In this document: in pieces, positions 9,922-21,184 of the stretch
How positions within the stretch are numbered: position 1 is the stretch's first letter
How the letters are laid out: each line of letters starts with the position of its first letter
Assembly (NCBI GenBank): GCA_014155875.1
Contig: JACEFZ010027761.1
Location: 174,001-238,000, forward strand
Direction of reading: 5' to 3'
Length of the DNA stretch: 64,000 nucleotides
Origin: Cepaea nemoralis
Taxonomy: Eukaryota > Mollusca > Gastropoda > Stylommatophora > Helicidae
Program-made: the position numbers and the translations under genes
Notes under the pieces: generated by a model
Database searches by the model: none
What the model saw: the letters and a program-made list of their open reading frames with translations, nothing else
What the model was told of the DNA's origin: nothing

Positions 9922-11030
9922 TGGAGGTGTGTGTTTGTGGATGGGGATGTATTGATGGGTGGGGGTGTATGGGTGGAGGATGTGTGTGGGTGTTGGGGGT
10001 GTGTGTGGGTGGGAGGTGTGTGTTTGTGGATGGGGAATGTGTGTATGGTTGGGGAGATGTGTGTGTGAGTGTATGGTTGGGGTGTGTCTGGGTGAGGGAT
10101 GTGTGATTGGGGGTGGGTGGGTTGAGGATGTGTGAGTGGGTGAGTGTGTAGGTTGGGGGTGGGGATGTGTGTGTGTGAATGGGCGGGAGATTGGGTGGGG
10201 GATTGTGTAGGTGGGGGAATGTGTGAAAGTGGGGGATATGTAGGTGGATGCTAGTTTTGTGTGTTGGTAGGTGCGTGATGTGTGGGTTGGCTGGGATATG
10301 TGTGTGTGTGTAGGTGGGGATGTGTGGATGGGTGAGTATGTGTAGGTTGGGGGTGGGGATGTGTGTGTGTGAATGGGCGTGAGATGTGTGGGTGGATGGG
10401 GGAATGTGTGAAAGTGGGGGATATGTAGGTGGATGCTAGTTTTGTGTGTTGGTAGGTGCGTGATGTGTGGGTTGGCGAGGATATGCGTGTGTGTAGGTGG
10501 GGATGTGTGGTTGGGGGATGTGCGTTTGACTGGCTGGTTGGGGGTCTGTGCATGTGTGGTGGAGGATATGTGGGTAGGTGAGAATTGATGGGTTAGGATA
10601 TGATTGGAGGATGTGTGTGTGGGTGGGGAGATGTGTGTAGGTGGGGGGTGTGTGGGTTGGTGATGGGTGGGCGGGTGCATGTTTGTGTGCCTGGGGCGGA
10701 TGTGTGGTGGGTGGGGGATGTGTATCTGTTTGGGGAGATGTGTGTAGGTGGGGGATGGATTGATGGGTGGGGGAATGTATGTGTGCCTGGGGGTGTGTGT
10801 GTGTGGGTGGATGGGAGATGGGTGGATGGTTGGGGTATGTGTCTCATAACATGGTAATATGCATTGTTTATGTTTACAACATTCATTTGACAATTTTTTT
10901 TTCCTATGTGAATGTATTATGCATTATTGATGAACAAAAGATGAGTGATTGGAAGAGCCAATTGTAAGACGGGCCTGCGTGCCCAATTTGTTACCTTTTG
11001 AAAATAAAGTCCGTTCATTCGTTCGTTCGT
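9906..11030 (+). mobile_element. VNTR-containing retroelement, copy 2, inside the mariner
   Basis: A G/T-rich tandem tract (9912-10845, GATGTGTGTGGGTGGGG-type units) is followed by ATGCATTGTTTATGTTTACA, GACGGGCCTGCGTGCCCAAT, AATAAA and (GTTC)n. The 3' end is shared with the 'LWNNLP' LINE copies at 21185, 33655 and 57025. Confidence 0.7.
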
Positions 11031-11426
11031 TCTCGGAGGACAAAAGTATGACACGATAACAAAGTGCATCAGGCAGTTCTCCAATGGCTCAATGACCAGT
11101 GAAAAGAATTGTATGCTCCCGGAATGCAGAAGCTTGTAGCCCGATAAGTCAAATGTATTGCAGTGGCAGGGTGTACATAAAAAAATAGTACAGGTAACTT
11201 CAATTCATATCTCAATGTTATCTAGAGATTATATCTTCCAGATACTTATTGGACGACCCTCGTATGTGGTGAGGTCACCAGCATAATCTCGTGAATAGTT
11301 TCCTATTTTGTTGACAGTTTTTCAAGCTGTCTTGCATGTTTGAAAACATTATTTTGATGAAGTAACTTTTGAATTGGCATGAAGCCACTACTCAGCAGCT
11401 TGTCTATTTGTGATTCTGTTCTGTAG

Positions 11427-11530
11427 TTTTGGCTCCATGTCTGGGTCACTGAAGGACATGAGTGAGGATAACAAGATGGTGGTCTTACAGTTCCTCATCA
11501 GCAGTTTATCTTTGGAGGTGCAGAGCCAAG
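11427..11530 (+). CDS. VPS13D: VPS13D window exon 5
   Basis: The acceptor is TTCTGTAG at 11419-11426 and the donor GTAACT at 11531. The single leading base completes a histidine codon. It reads FGSMSGSLKDMSEDNKMVVL and QFLISSLSLEVQSQ, aligning with the human stretch around LLLAEFKVNCMQLGVES. Similarity is modest, but the phase fits both neighbours. Confidence 0.82.
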
Positions 11531-11639
11531 GTAACTCATACATACAACATGTCTTCATGTTGCACTTCTCTCTGACAATTCTGAGATACAGACATTATAA
11601 TGAATATAAATTTACTTGACATGGCGTGTTTTTTAATAA

Positions 11640-11933
11640 CAGAGTTATCTCTTTCACAAATACAGAGGTTCTAGAAAAACTAGGAAGGAAAAGAGGATTT
11701 GTGAAAGAAATAAAAAAGGCTAGTGGAATATTTTGGCCATGTTAAAAGACATAACACTCTTATAAAAATCATACTGGAGGGTAAGCAAGCGAGCAAGAGG
11801 TAGATAACGATACAAGTGGGAAAATAACGTCAAGAGAAGGATGAACAGCATACTGACAGAATGTACAATGAAGGCGAGAGACAGACGGTGTTGGAGATCC
11901 ATTTCTGCCAACCTTCATTGTGGAGACAGCACC

Positions 11934-11965
<32 letters not shown>
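11640..11965 (+). mobile_element. LINE C-terminal fragment with (GATT)n tail
   Basis: It matches 63050-63360 (AATACAGAGGTTCTA...AAACT, then GGAGATCCATT and CAACCTTCATTGTGGAGACA). It ends in about six GATT units. Reading frames are broken. Confidence 0.65.
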
Positions 11966-12600
11966 CTCTTTCGGTCCCAGGAGTCACAATTGCCCATTGG
12001 GGAAAATGACAATAACAAACTCATGTTTGTATTACTTTGACAGAGGTTATGTGTACACATTATTGAGGTGGTCAGTGCAGCTTTCCGCTGGATGGAGAAT
12101 ACGATACACACACACATCGTGATTGTAACTGACTCAGAAAGCATGCTGAGTAGGGTGAGGACAGGCAAGCTTCGTGCAGAGTGGCTTGCTTCGCTTCGGA
12201 AGTCACAGGTGATAAGCATCGTCTGGATCTTTTCTCCGGGGCATGCTGGTGTGCTGGGAAACGAACAGGCGGACAGATTGGCTGGCTCTGCAAAACTTGG
12301 TGGAGTTTTGATGCATGATACGGCAGAAGTGGTTGCGGCCTTGTGGGAGCACGTGTACACTTTGGAGGAGCAAATGGATCACCATGGTCTGGCAAGAATG
12401 CGACAGCGTGGAGGAAGAGGGGATCTGGCCGACGATCGACGCTCAGAGGAAAGACGAGACGGACATATAATCAGATAGCTACTGGTACTATTAGTGTTGG
12501 AACTCTTCGCTGGCTGCTGAGGATGGGGACGAAGCGCTTATGGGAATGCCCCGAATGCTGTGATGTCGGTTCCTAAATCAATCAATCAATCATTATTGTT
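11966..12600 (+). mobile_element. 5'-truncated LINE with RNase H domain
   Basis: It encodes a partial ribonuclease H: HIVIVTDSESMLSRVRTGKL and FSPGHAGVLGNEQADRLAGS hold the third and fourth catalytic aspartates of the fold. The first two catalytic sites are missing. A second frame ends RLWECPECCDVGS, followed by (AATC)n. Related tails are at 560, 3125, 20540, 21667 (minus) and 43556. Confidence 0.8.
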
Positions 12601-12739
12601 GTAATGTAGTAGACACTTAGCAGAATGTTTATCTCATCATGGCTGCCAAAATGATTCCCAATACATTGCCAGTTTTCCTGCCTCATGCATGTTCATGTCC
12701 AGGGTGCCTTTAATGATCATCACATCCTCAGATGCATCA

Positions 12740-13257
12740 CTTCCTCGGATCCATCACATCCACTTATCCACAGATACATCGCTTCCTTGGATACATCACA
12801 TCCACTTATCCACAGATACATCACTTCCTTGGATACATCACATCCACCTTATCCACAGATACATCACATCCACTTATCCACAGATACATCGCTTCCTTGG
12901 ATACATCACATCCACTTATCCACAGATACATCACTTCCTTGGATACATCACATCCACTTATCCACAGATACATCTACTTATCCACAGATATATCACATCC
13001 TCTTATCCACAGATACATCACTTCCTTGGATACATCACATCCACATATCCATAGATACATCACATCCACTTATCCACAGATATATCACATCTTATCCTTG
13101 GATACATCACATCCACTTATCCATAGATACGTCACATCCACTTATCCACAGATATATCACATCCTCTTATCCACAGATATATTAATTCCTTGGATACATC
13201 ATATCCACAGATACATCACATCCACTTATCCACATATATATCACATCCTCTTATCCA
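12740..13257. repeat. Minisatellite, left part (TCCACAGATACATCA units)
   Basis: Imperfect tandem units of CACATCCACTTATCCACAGA and TACATC, with variants carrying CTTCCTTGGATACATC. The array resumes at 17335; the 4.1-kb LINE split it. Confidence 0.9.
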
Positions 13258-13337
13258 TTGGCACCTTTCCGTCTTGACAGACGATAGTTTGGTACATTGT
13301 GCTTCAAAAAGGCTTAATAACTGTCATATGGCAATAA

Positions 13338-16300
13338 CTACGATCCATGGCGGTGGCGAGTGTGGCTGGTAAGGCCAATTCTTGCTGCAAATGTTTGCCC
13401 ACAGTAAGTGCATGTGAAAACATGGTCATTTCCACCATTTTGCACCATCTTACGTCTCTCACGCTCTGTGTGTGCTTTATCTGCAATCATTTTCTCCTTT
13501 GTCTTTATTCCATTTCTGATATTTGCCCTCCATGCAACACGTTCAGCGGCGACTTGCTCCCAATGTGCATTATCAATGCCTGTATCAATCATGTCCCGCT
13601 TACACACATCTTTGTATCGTAGTAGAGGCCGACCCTGAGATCTCCTACCCGTCTGTAATTCACCAAAAAAGATGTCCTTTGGTATTCTACCATCATCCAT
13701 CCTCCTAACGTGTCCTATCCATCTAAGTCTACGAAGACTGAGCATGGAATACACCGTCACACAACCTGATCTTTCCAATACTTCAGTATTTGTGATTTTG
13801 TCTTGCCACTTAATACCAAGTATTCTTCGCAGACACCGCATATGATAGCTGTTTAAACGTTTCTCTTGGCAGTGAGTAAGTTGTCCAGGTTTCACTGCCA
13901 TAAAGAAGAGTACTAAGGACACAGGCTTGGTAGACGAGGACTTTTGTTTTGGCAGTAAGCTTCCTGTTCTCCCAGACTCTTTTTGCTAACATGTTCATTG
14001 TTGTTGCTGCCTTGCCAATCCTGATGTTGATTTCCTGATCGAGGGATAATTTGCTATTTACCTCTGATCCAAGATATGTAAAATGGTCTACTATCTCCAG
14101 TTCGGCGTCGTCAATAAAGATTGATGGTACACCATGTGCACCTTGTGACATAATCTGTGTCTTCTTTTTGTTAATTGTTAAACCATATTCAGAACAAGCA
14201 TTGGAGAATGCAGATAGTAGATGTTGTAATTCTTCCTCAGAGTGGGTCGTAATCGCAGCATCATCCGCAAAAAGCAACTCTCTGATTAGTACCCTGCTAA
14301 TTTTGGTCTTGGCCTTCAATCTCTGAGCATTATAGAGGCCACCATCTGAGCGTGAGTGAATGTATATACCGTCATCCTGATCACGAAAGGCATATTTCAG
14401 TAGAAGTGAAAAGTATATCCCAAAGAGGGTGGGGGCTAGTACACAACCTTGCTTAACTCCACTCTTGATTTCAAACTCTTCTGAAGTTGAGCCATCAAAC
14501 TTGATTATACCCTTCATGCCTGTGTGGAACGATTCTACAATGGACAGAAGAGTTGGTGGGCAGCCAATCTTCTTTAGTGCTTTGAACAGACCCTCACGAC
14601 TGACCAAATCGAATGCCTTTGTGAGGTCGATGAAGGCAATAAACAGTGGCTGATTTTGTTCCCGGCATTTTTCTTGCATCTGTCGCAATGAGAATATCAT
14701 ATCAATGGTAGACCGGTTCTGACGGAAGCCGCACTGTGATTCGGGGTAGACTTGATCTCCCAGGACTTGAAGTCTGCGCAGGACAATTCTGGCAAATACT
14801 TTCCCAACAATACACAGAAGTGAGATACCCCTATAGTTGTTGCAGTCGCTCCGATCTCCCTTGTTCTTGTACAGCGTTATGATGTTTGAATCTTTGAAAT
14901 CCTGTGGGACTTTTCCTTCTCGTCAGCACAGCTCTATTAGCTGGTGGATCTGTAGAGCGAGGGTGTCTTGCCCACTCCTGATCACCTCTATTGGAATCCC
15001 ATCCTTACCTGGAGCCTTGCCAGATGCAAGCTCATTTATAGCACACTTAACTTCTGTTATAGTGGGAAGTATGTCCAGGTGGTCAAGAGTTGGCAGGGCC
15101 TCTATGGCGTTGAGGGCATCATCCGCCAGCTTGGTCTCACTTGAGTAAAGCTCTAAATAGTGCTCGACCCATCTATCCATCTGCTGTTTCTTATCAGTGA
15201 TGATTTCTCCAGTCAAGGTTTTCAGCGGTGCACTTCTTTTGATCATTGGACCACAGGCTTTCTTTATCCCTTCATACATGCTTCTGATGTTTCCCTTATC
15301 ACTTGCGATTTGAATGGACTCACATAACTTGATCCAATAGTCATTCGCACACTGCCTGGCAGCCTTTTGTACATCCTTCCTCGCTTGCTTCAGCTCACTC
15401 AGAGTGTTACGCGTTGGTCTTTCCTTGTTTCTTAAGAGAGCTATCTTCTTTTTATCAATCAAGGGCTGCAGTATCTGGCTGTTTGCCGCAAACCAGTCCT
15501 GCCTCTTATGATCCACAGTGCCGTAAACCCCTACCGCTGTTTTATAAATAGTTTCCTTAAGTTTACTCCATTTATCATTTACTATACAATTTTCTGATGT
15601 ATCATTGAAAGCGTCCTCAAGTTGCTGTTGAAATTCAAAGCACTTTCCAGGATCGTGAGAGTTAATAATATTAATCCTGGGGCTAGACTTGTGTTTAGCT
15701 GTGTAGATTCTCTTTGGTCTCAGTCTAACCCTTGCAACAACCAAAGAATGATCTGTATCACAGTCAGCACTGTGGTAACTTCGAGTTAATGATGTATGGT
15801 TCAGATGTTGTCTCCGTGTGATAATGAAGTCCAGCTGATGCCAATGGCCGGATCTTGGATGTTTCCATGTGACCTTATGCATCTCTTTTGTTTTAAAAAA
15901 GGAGTTTGTAATACATAGGTCATTTCTAGTGCAATGCTCCAGCAGCCTTTGCCCATTATCATTCATGCGACCGATGTTGTATTTTCCAAGGCACACTGGC
16001 CATGAACTCGAGTCCTTGCCCACACAAGCATTGAAATCACCGAGCATATAAATGTAGTCGGATTTTGGAACTGCCTTGATCGCCGAATCTAGCTGCTCGT
16101 AGAACGTATCTTTCACATCATCAGAGGAAGTGAGTGTCGGTGCATATGCAGTGAGAATGGTGGCAAATCCACAAGAGGTTGCCAAGCGCAGTGATAATAA
16201 TCTTTCATTACCTCCAGCTGGGATATCAATCATTCCCAGTAGCGAATTCTTCACTGCAAAGCCCACACCGTGTTGCCTTTTTTCTGCCTGCTCTCTTCCC

Positions 16301-16380
16301 TTCCAAAAAAAGGTGTAATTGTTTTCCCTGAGTGACCCTTCCTCAGCGAGGCGAGTCTCCTGCAGGCCAGCAATATCATT
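13338..16380 (-). pseudogene. LINE endonuclease/reverse transcriptase ORF, broken
   Basis: Endonuclease motifs: LQETRL (catalytic Glu), YMLGDFNACVG, and DCDTDHSLV (Asp-His pair). RT motifs: LFIAFIDLTKAFD, VKQGCVLAPTLF and the catalytic LLFADDAAI. The C-terminal part has LRRLRWIGHVRRMDDGRIP and a finger, CTYCGQTFAARIGLTSHTRH. Breaks: a TGA at 14923-14925 in an otherwise continuous frame, and a one-base shift near 13870-13880. The N-terminal endonuclease strand before DIAGLQETR is missing and abuts a 278-bp repeat. Confidence 0.88.
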
Positions 16381-16400
16381 ATTGTTGTGGTATTATATAT

Positions 16401-16678
16401 GATGGGTAGCGTTGTGATGTTCTGTTGTGATAATTTGGTGTGTCCAGTGTGTGCCGCGTGGTTACACATCCGCTTCACACGCGTGATCCAGGGACTGTTT
16501 CCGGATCCGGTCAGGGATATGCACTACTGACGAGCTCAAATGAGGGCGAAACTCGAGTATAGTGCTTCCATATTGACGTGGATAGGCCTTAGGTTCATAC
16601 CAGAATGTGATCGGCGTTGCCAGTAGTGGGTTGTGCTCAATATTTAAATTTCAAATCCCGAAACAACAACATAATCAA
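16401..16678 (-). repeat. LINE 5' region direct repeat, inner copy
   Basis: It starts GATGGGTAGCGTTGTGATGT and is nearly identical to 16804-17081, offset 403 bp. It lies just 5' of the broken endonuclease frame. Confidence 0.9.
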
Positions 16679-16803
16679 TTGATTATTGCTCACTGGATTT
16701 AGGAGGCCTGGTGTTCCTTGCCAGTGAGAAGTCCTGATCGTTCGGGTCCCATCGATTGACGGACGTCGGTCGCGGCGATTGGGCAATCTTGAGCATAGCC
16801 TAC

Positions 16804-17081
16804 GATGGGTAGCGTTGTGATGTTCTGTTGTGATAATTTGGTGTGTCCAGTGTGTGCCGCGTGGTTACACACCCGCTTCACACGCGTGATCCGGGACTGT
16901 TTCCGGATCCGGTCAGGGATATGCACTACTGACGAGCTCAAATGAGGGCGAAACTCGAGTATAGTGCTTCCATATTGACGTGGATAGGCCTTAGGTTCAT
17001 ACCAGAATGCGATCGGCGTTGCCAGTAGTGGGTTGTGCTCAATATTTAAATTTCAAATCCCGAAACAACCACATAATCAAT
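16804..17081 (-). repeat. LINE 5' region direct repeat, outer copy
   Basis: Only a few differences from 16401-16678. A 125-bp spacer separates the copies. About 110 bp of the same sequence occurs alone at 60672-60782. Tandem promoter monomers are one possible explanation. Confidence 0.9.
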
Positions 17082-17334
17082 GCTCTGACAGTCTGCCTGT
17101 CGGAGCTTCGATCCTAGACCAGCTGCCAACCAAGGCTTAGGGCCTGGTCTGCCCTGCCATGACTTATTTTGTCTTTGGGTTGCATTTCCTCGCACCAGGA
17201 TAAGGCTAGTACCCTCCCAATTGCACTCTTCCGCCCGAAGCCGTTGGCACAATGTGGGGTGTCGGGTTTGGTAAGCGCCGCCCAACATTCGGTGCTGACA
17301 GAAAGCAGGTAGTACCGTACTAAGACCTGACTTG

Positions 17335-18455
17335 TCCTCTTATCCACAGAAACAATTCCTTGGATACATCACATCCACTTATCCATAGATATGTCACATC
17401 CACAGATATATCACATCCTCTTATCCACAGATACATCACTTCCTTGGATACATCACATCTTATCCTTGGATACATCACATCCATTTATCCATAGATACAT
17501 CACATCCACTTATCCATAGATACATCACATCCACAGATATATCACATCCTCTTATCCACAGATACATCACTTCCTTGGATACATCACATCTTATCCTTGG
17601 ATACATCACATCCATTTATCCATAGATACATCACATCCACTTATCCACAGATATGTCACATCCTCTTATCCACAGATATATCAATTCCTTGGATACATCA
17701 CATCCACATATCCACAGATACATCACATCCACTTATCCACAGATATATCACATCCTTGTATCCACAGATACATCTCTTCGTTGGATACATCACATCCACT
17801 TATCCATAGATACATCACATCCACTTATCCACAGATATATCACATCTTATCCTTAGATACATCACATCCACTTATCCATAGATACATCACATCCACTATC
17901 CACAGATATATCACATCCTCTTATCCACAGATATATCAATTCCTTGGATACATCACATCCACATATCCACAGATACATCACATCCACATATCCACAGATA
18001 CATCACATCCACTTATCCACATATATATCACATCCTCTTATTCCACAGAAACAACAATTCCTTGGATACATCACATCCACTTATCCACAGATACATCACT
18101 TTCTTGGATACATCACATCAATTTATCCACATATAATCACTTCCTTGGATACATCACATCCACTTATCCACAGATACATCACATCCACTTATCCACAGAT
18201 ACATCACATCCACTTATCCACAGATATATCACTTCATTGGATACATCACTTCCTTGGAAACATCACATCCACTTATCCACAGATAGATCATATTCACAGA
18301 TACATCACATCCATTTATCCAGATACATGACATCCACTTATTCACTTATACATCACATCCACTTATCCACAGATATATAACATCCACTTATCCACAGATA
18401 TATATAACATCCACTTATCCACAGATATATCATTTCCTTGGATACATCAATTCCT
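17335..18455. repeat. Minisatellite, right part
   Basis: Same units as 12740-13257. Degenerate reverse-complement-like units (ATCTGTGGATG) also occur at 19190-19340, past exon 6. Confidence 0.9.
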
Positions 18456-18571
18456 TGGATATGTGGTTGTATGAATATGTGATTGTGTATATGTGGATGA
18501 TTGGGTGTTGGTGATAGATGTATCTATTGGTATGTATGTTTGGATTGAAAGCTGGAGCCAAAAAAATTGTT

Positions 18572-18700
18572 ATTATATGTTAGAGCAGAGCAATGAACTT
18601 GCCTATACAATTTCATTGTTTACTGTAACTGCTGCTGTATGTTAGAGCAGTGCAATGAACTTACCTGTACAGTTTCGTTGTTTATTGTAACTTGGATTTG
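18572..18700 (+). repeat. Two-copy tandem repeat before exon 6
   Basis: Two units of about 66 bp (TGTTAGAGCAGAGCAATGAA and TGTTAGAGCAGTGCAATGAA) end 8 bp before the exon 6 acceptor. Confidence 0.8.
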
Positions 18701-18707
18701 ATCACAG

Positions 18708-18873
18708 GTCAAGCTCTGATAGAGCTTCAGGTCACTGGAGTCAAGGCGGATGTCCATACAAAGCCTTGTGTCACCTCTGTGGTCCTCACTGTACACAGCC
18801 TTCTCCTGGTTGATGCTCTTCAGACTTATGGGCCAGACTTTGAGCTTCTGGTGGCGTCACACAAAAATGTCAT
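18708..18873 (+). CDS. VPS13D: VPS13D window exon 6
   Basis: The acceptor is GATCACAG and the donor GTGAGT at 18874. It contains VTGVKADVHTKPCVTSVVLT followed by VHSLLLVDALQTYGPDFELL and VASHKNV. Human VPS13D has VHGLLLVDTMQTYGADFDLL, so this is one of the clearest VPS13D signatures in the window. Intron 5 before it is 7.2 kb, the longest here, and carries the LINE-split minisatellite. Confidence 0.96.
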
Positions 18874-19455
18874 GTGAGTTTTTGGTTATGTGACACTTGT
18901 TTGTTCTGTTGGTATTTTGATTGTTTTTATTTGCAGCTGGATGTAGGTATAGGAATTGTGGAGTTGCAGTTGTAGGTGTGAAGATGGGTGTGCCCATGGA
19001 TGAGTAACTGTGTGTATGAATTGGTGGTTGTAGTAGATGCGAGTGATTGATGTGTGGGTAGATGTATCTCTGGATGAGTGGATGCCTTTGTTAATGTGTG
19101 TATGGAATGGTTATTGTTAGTAGATGTGGGTGGTTGAATGTTGATATGTGGTTAGATGTTTTTGTGGATGTGTAAATTTGGGAATGGATGGACAGTTGTA
19201 TCTGTGGATGGAAGGATGTATCTGTGGATGAGCAGATGCCCCCGTGAATGTTTCTGTGGTTGTATAAATTTATCTGTGGATGTTTAAACTCATATATATG
19301 GATCTATACATGTTTCCGTGGATTTATAAATATATCCGTGGATGTATTTGTCATTTAACATTAAAGTCAAACATGTTGCCTTATAACATTAGATTCCCTT
19401 GTTTTTGTTTGTGTATTTGGCACACAATATGAGTTCATTTTGCCTTAATTTACAG

Positions 19456-19640
19456 ATTAGACAGTCGCAGTGGGAGCATCAAAGGTTCAGAGTTCAACTC
19501 TCCCACGTCACCCTTGTCCCCATCTTCTCCAGCTTCCCCAGGGTCGCCCATTCCAGAACTGTCTTCTGCCATATCCTTCAGCAGCTTCCAGTCCATACAG
19601 GATGCCATCAGTAATGCATTCCACTCTGTCCTGCCCCATG
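19456..19640 (+). CDS. VPS13D: VPS13D window exon 7, Ser/Pro-rich linker
   Basis: The acceptor is AATTTACAG. It reads LDSRSGSIKGSEFNSPTSPL, then SPSSPASPGSPIPELS, a Ser/Pro-rich disordered linker matching human SLRDSRAQSPVSG. It ends SNAFHSVLPH plus one base. The donor GTAAGTG at 19641 is followed at once by twelve tandem copies of this exon end and donor (19641-20412). Confidence 0.92.
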
Positions 19641-20412
19641 GTAAGTGTTTAATTGTAATCAAACATCAGTGGATGTCTCATTGCATTCTGTTTCCCATGG
19701 TAAATGTTTAATTGTAGTCAAACATTGTTGAATGTCTCATTCCATTCTGTCCTGCCCCCATGGTAAATGTTTAATTGTAATCAAACATCAGTGAATGTCT
19801 CATTGCATTCTGTTTCCCATGGTAAATGTTTAATTGTAGTCAAACATTGTTGAATGTCTCATTCCATTCTGTCCTGCCCCAGGGTAAATGTTTAATTGTA
19901 GTCAAACATCAGTGAATGTCTCATTCCATTCTGTCCTGCCCCATGGTAAGTGTTTAATTGTAGTCAAACATCAGTGAATGTCTCATTCCACTCTGTCCTG
20001 CCCCATGGTAAATGTTTAATTGTAATCAAACATCAGTGAATGTCTCATTCCATTCTGTCCTGCCCCATGGTAGGTGTTTAATTGTTGACAAACATCGGTG
20101 AATGTCTCATTCCATTCTGTCCTGCCCCATGGTAAGTTTAATTGTAGTCAAACATCAGTGGATGTCTCATTCCACTCTGTCCTGCCCCATGGTAAATGTT
20201 TAATTGTAATAAAACATCAGTGAATGTATCATTGCATTCTGTTTCCCATGGTAAATGTTTAATTGTAGTCAAACATTGTTGAATGTCTCATTCCATTCTG
20301 TCCTGCCCCATGGTAAGTGTTTAATTGTTGACAAACATCGGTGAATGTCTCATTCCATTCTGTCCTGCCACATGGTAAGTGTTTAATTGTAGTCAAACGT
20401 CAGTGAATGTCT
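19641..20412 (+). repeat. 62-bp array copying the exon 7 end and donor
   Basis: Twelve units follow the exon. Each holds ATTCCATTCTGTCCTGCCCC, ATG and GTAA(G/A)TGTTTAATTG. The GT sites fall at about 19700, 19763, 19822, 19884, 19946, 20008, 20070, 20132, 20192, 20251, 20313 and 20375. The first part of the unit corresponds to the last 25 nt or so of exon 7. Confidence 0.93.
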
Positions 20413-20539
20413 CATTTGTCAGTATGGGAAACATGTATTAAAAATATATATTTATTAGAAAAAAGTCGAAGACAGACATGCTTCAGACAAAGTTGCAGGC
20501 TTCACTGCAACAATATTCAAAAATAGAGATCATCTGTTG

Positions 20540-20860
20540 GATGTTTATCCCCTGGACATACTGTGTGGTGGGAAACCAGCAGGCGGACAGACTTGCTGGG
20601 ACCGCTGGGTGGGGTGTTTGTGCACGATAAGGCAGACGTGGTTAGAACCCTTTGGGATTGTGTGTGTGTAGTGCAGAAGACCCAGAGATTGGTGCTGCAG
20701 GGAGTGACCAGAGGATCTGGCTGACACTCAGGACTCTGAGCAAAGGCCAGGTGGACACATATTCAGACTGCACTGATATTGTTTGTATTGGGACTCTTCT
20801 CTGGCTGTTGAAGATAAGGACGGCGCACCTGAGTGCTGTATTGTAGATTCTTGACTTAAC
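20540..20860 (+). mobile_element. RNase H LINE tail, degraded
   Basis: It has TGGGAAACCAGCAGGCGGAC (coding GNQQADR, the last RNase H motif) and GGGACTCTTCTCTGGCTGTT, like the copy at 12250-12570. Confidence 0.6.
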
Positions 20861-20879
20861 CCAGAAAAATAGTTGGTGT

Positions 20880-20992
20880 GATAGTGAACACATAGTCCAT
20901 CATATGCCAGTTTGCTTGTAAATATATGAGGCTGGCACTATATACTGTATACACCTCAAGGAGTTGGGAAGGGTCCTTATAAGTTTTATTAT
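20880..20992 (+). mobile_element. SINE family 3, 3' fragment
   Basis: ATATGAGGCTGGCACTATATA and ACACCTCAAGGAGT resemble the 3' part of the copy at 2940-3062. Confidence 0.45.
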
Positions 20993-21184
20993 TTTTTTTA
21001 CAAGAAACAGAAGTAAAATACTCTTCATTTCCTGTCTTCTTCTCTTTCTATATTTTTTTCTTGTCTTCTCTATTATCATCCCATCTTATGTTCGTCTTTG
21101 TTTGCTAGGGTAATTGTTATTTACTTTTCTTTTTACCAATAATCTTTTCAGATTAATTTGTATATAAAGAATGGACAGATGAAA

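Larger units (their letters stand above)
9225..11262 (+). mobile_element. mariner-like transposon with nested insertions
   Basis: The termini form 26-bp inverted repeats with four mismatches (CGATGGTCATCCAGTAAATA versus CGAGGGTCGTCCAATAAGTA), flanked by TA (9223-9224, 11263-11264). Internal remnants include HWEVLPHSPYSPDLAPSDFY, the mariner catalytic tail. The usual HDN motif reads HNN, so a catalytic aspartate is lost. Insertions at 9471-9612 and about 9906-11030 break it. It is dead. Confidence 0.85.
13258..17334 (-). mobile_element. Full-length-insertion LINE, inactivated, inserted in the minisatellite
   Basis: The target duplication TCCTCTTATCCA is at 13246-13257 and 17335-17346. In minus orientation it has a 5' region shared with short partner elements (17334-17046), two 278-bp direct repeats, an endonuclease/RT frame and a C2H2-type finger near the 3' end. 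One in-frame TGA, one frameshift and loss of the endonuclease start make it inactive. The clade is not assigned; the FADD box and the finger argue against classic RTE. Confidence 0.9.

Noticed and set aside
9910..10893. 327-codon His/Pro/Thr-rich minus-strand frame
   Set aside because: It is the complement of a G/T-rich VNTR; composition alone explains it.
12068..12478. RNase H frame as a host gene
   Set aside because: It is 5'-truncated, lacks the first catalytic motifs, ends in a LINE tail and has relatives across the window.
12685..13277. Open frames of repeated HPLIHRYITS-type residues (also 17597-18380)
   Set aside because: Three frames stay open through the minisatellite; no coding signal.
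14923..16266. 447-codon minus-strand frame as a host endonuclease gene
   Set aside because: It joins in frame to RT motifs after one stop and lies between target duplications: a LINE.
19641..20412. CRISPR-like array
   Set aside because: Whole units are repeated without unique spacers, and the context is a eukaryotic intron.
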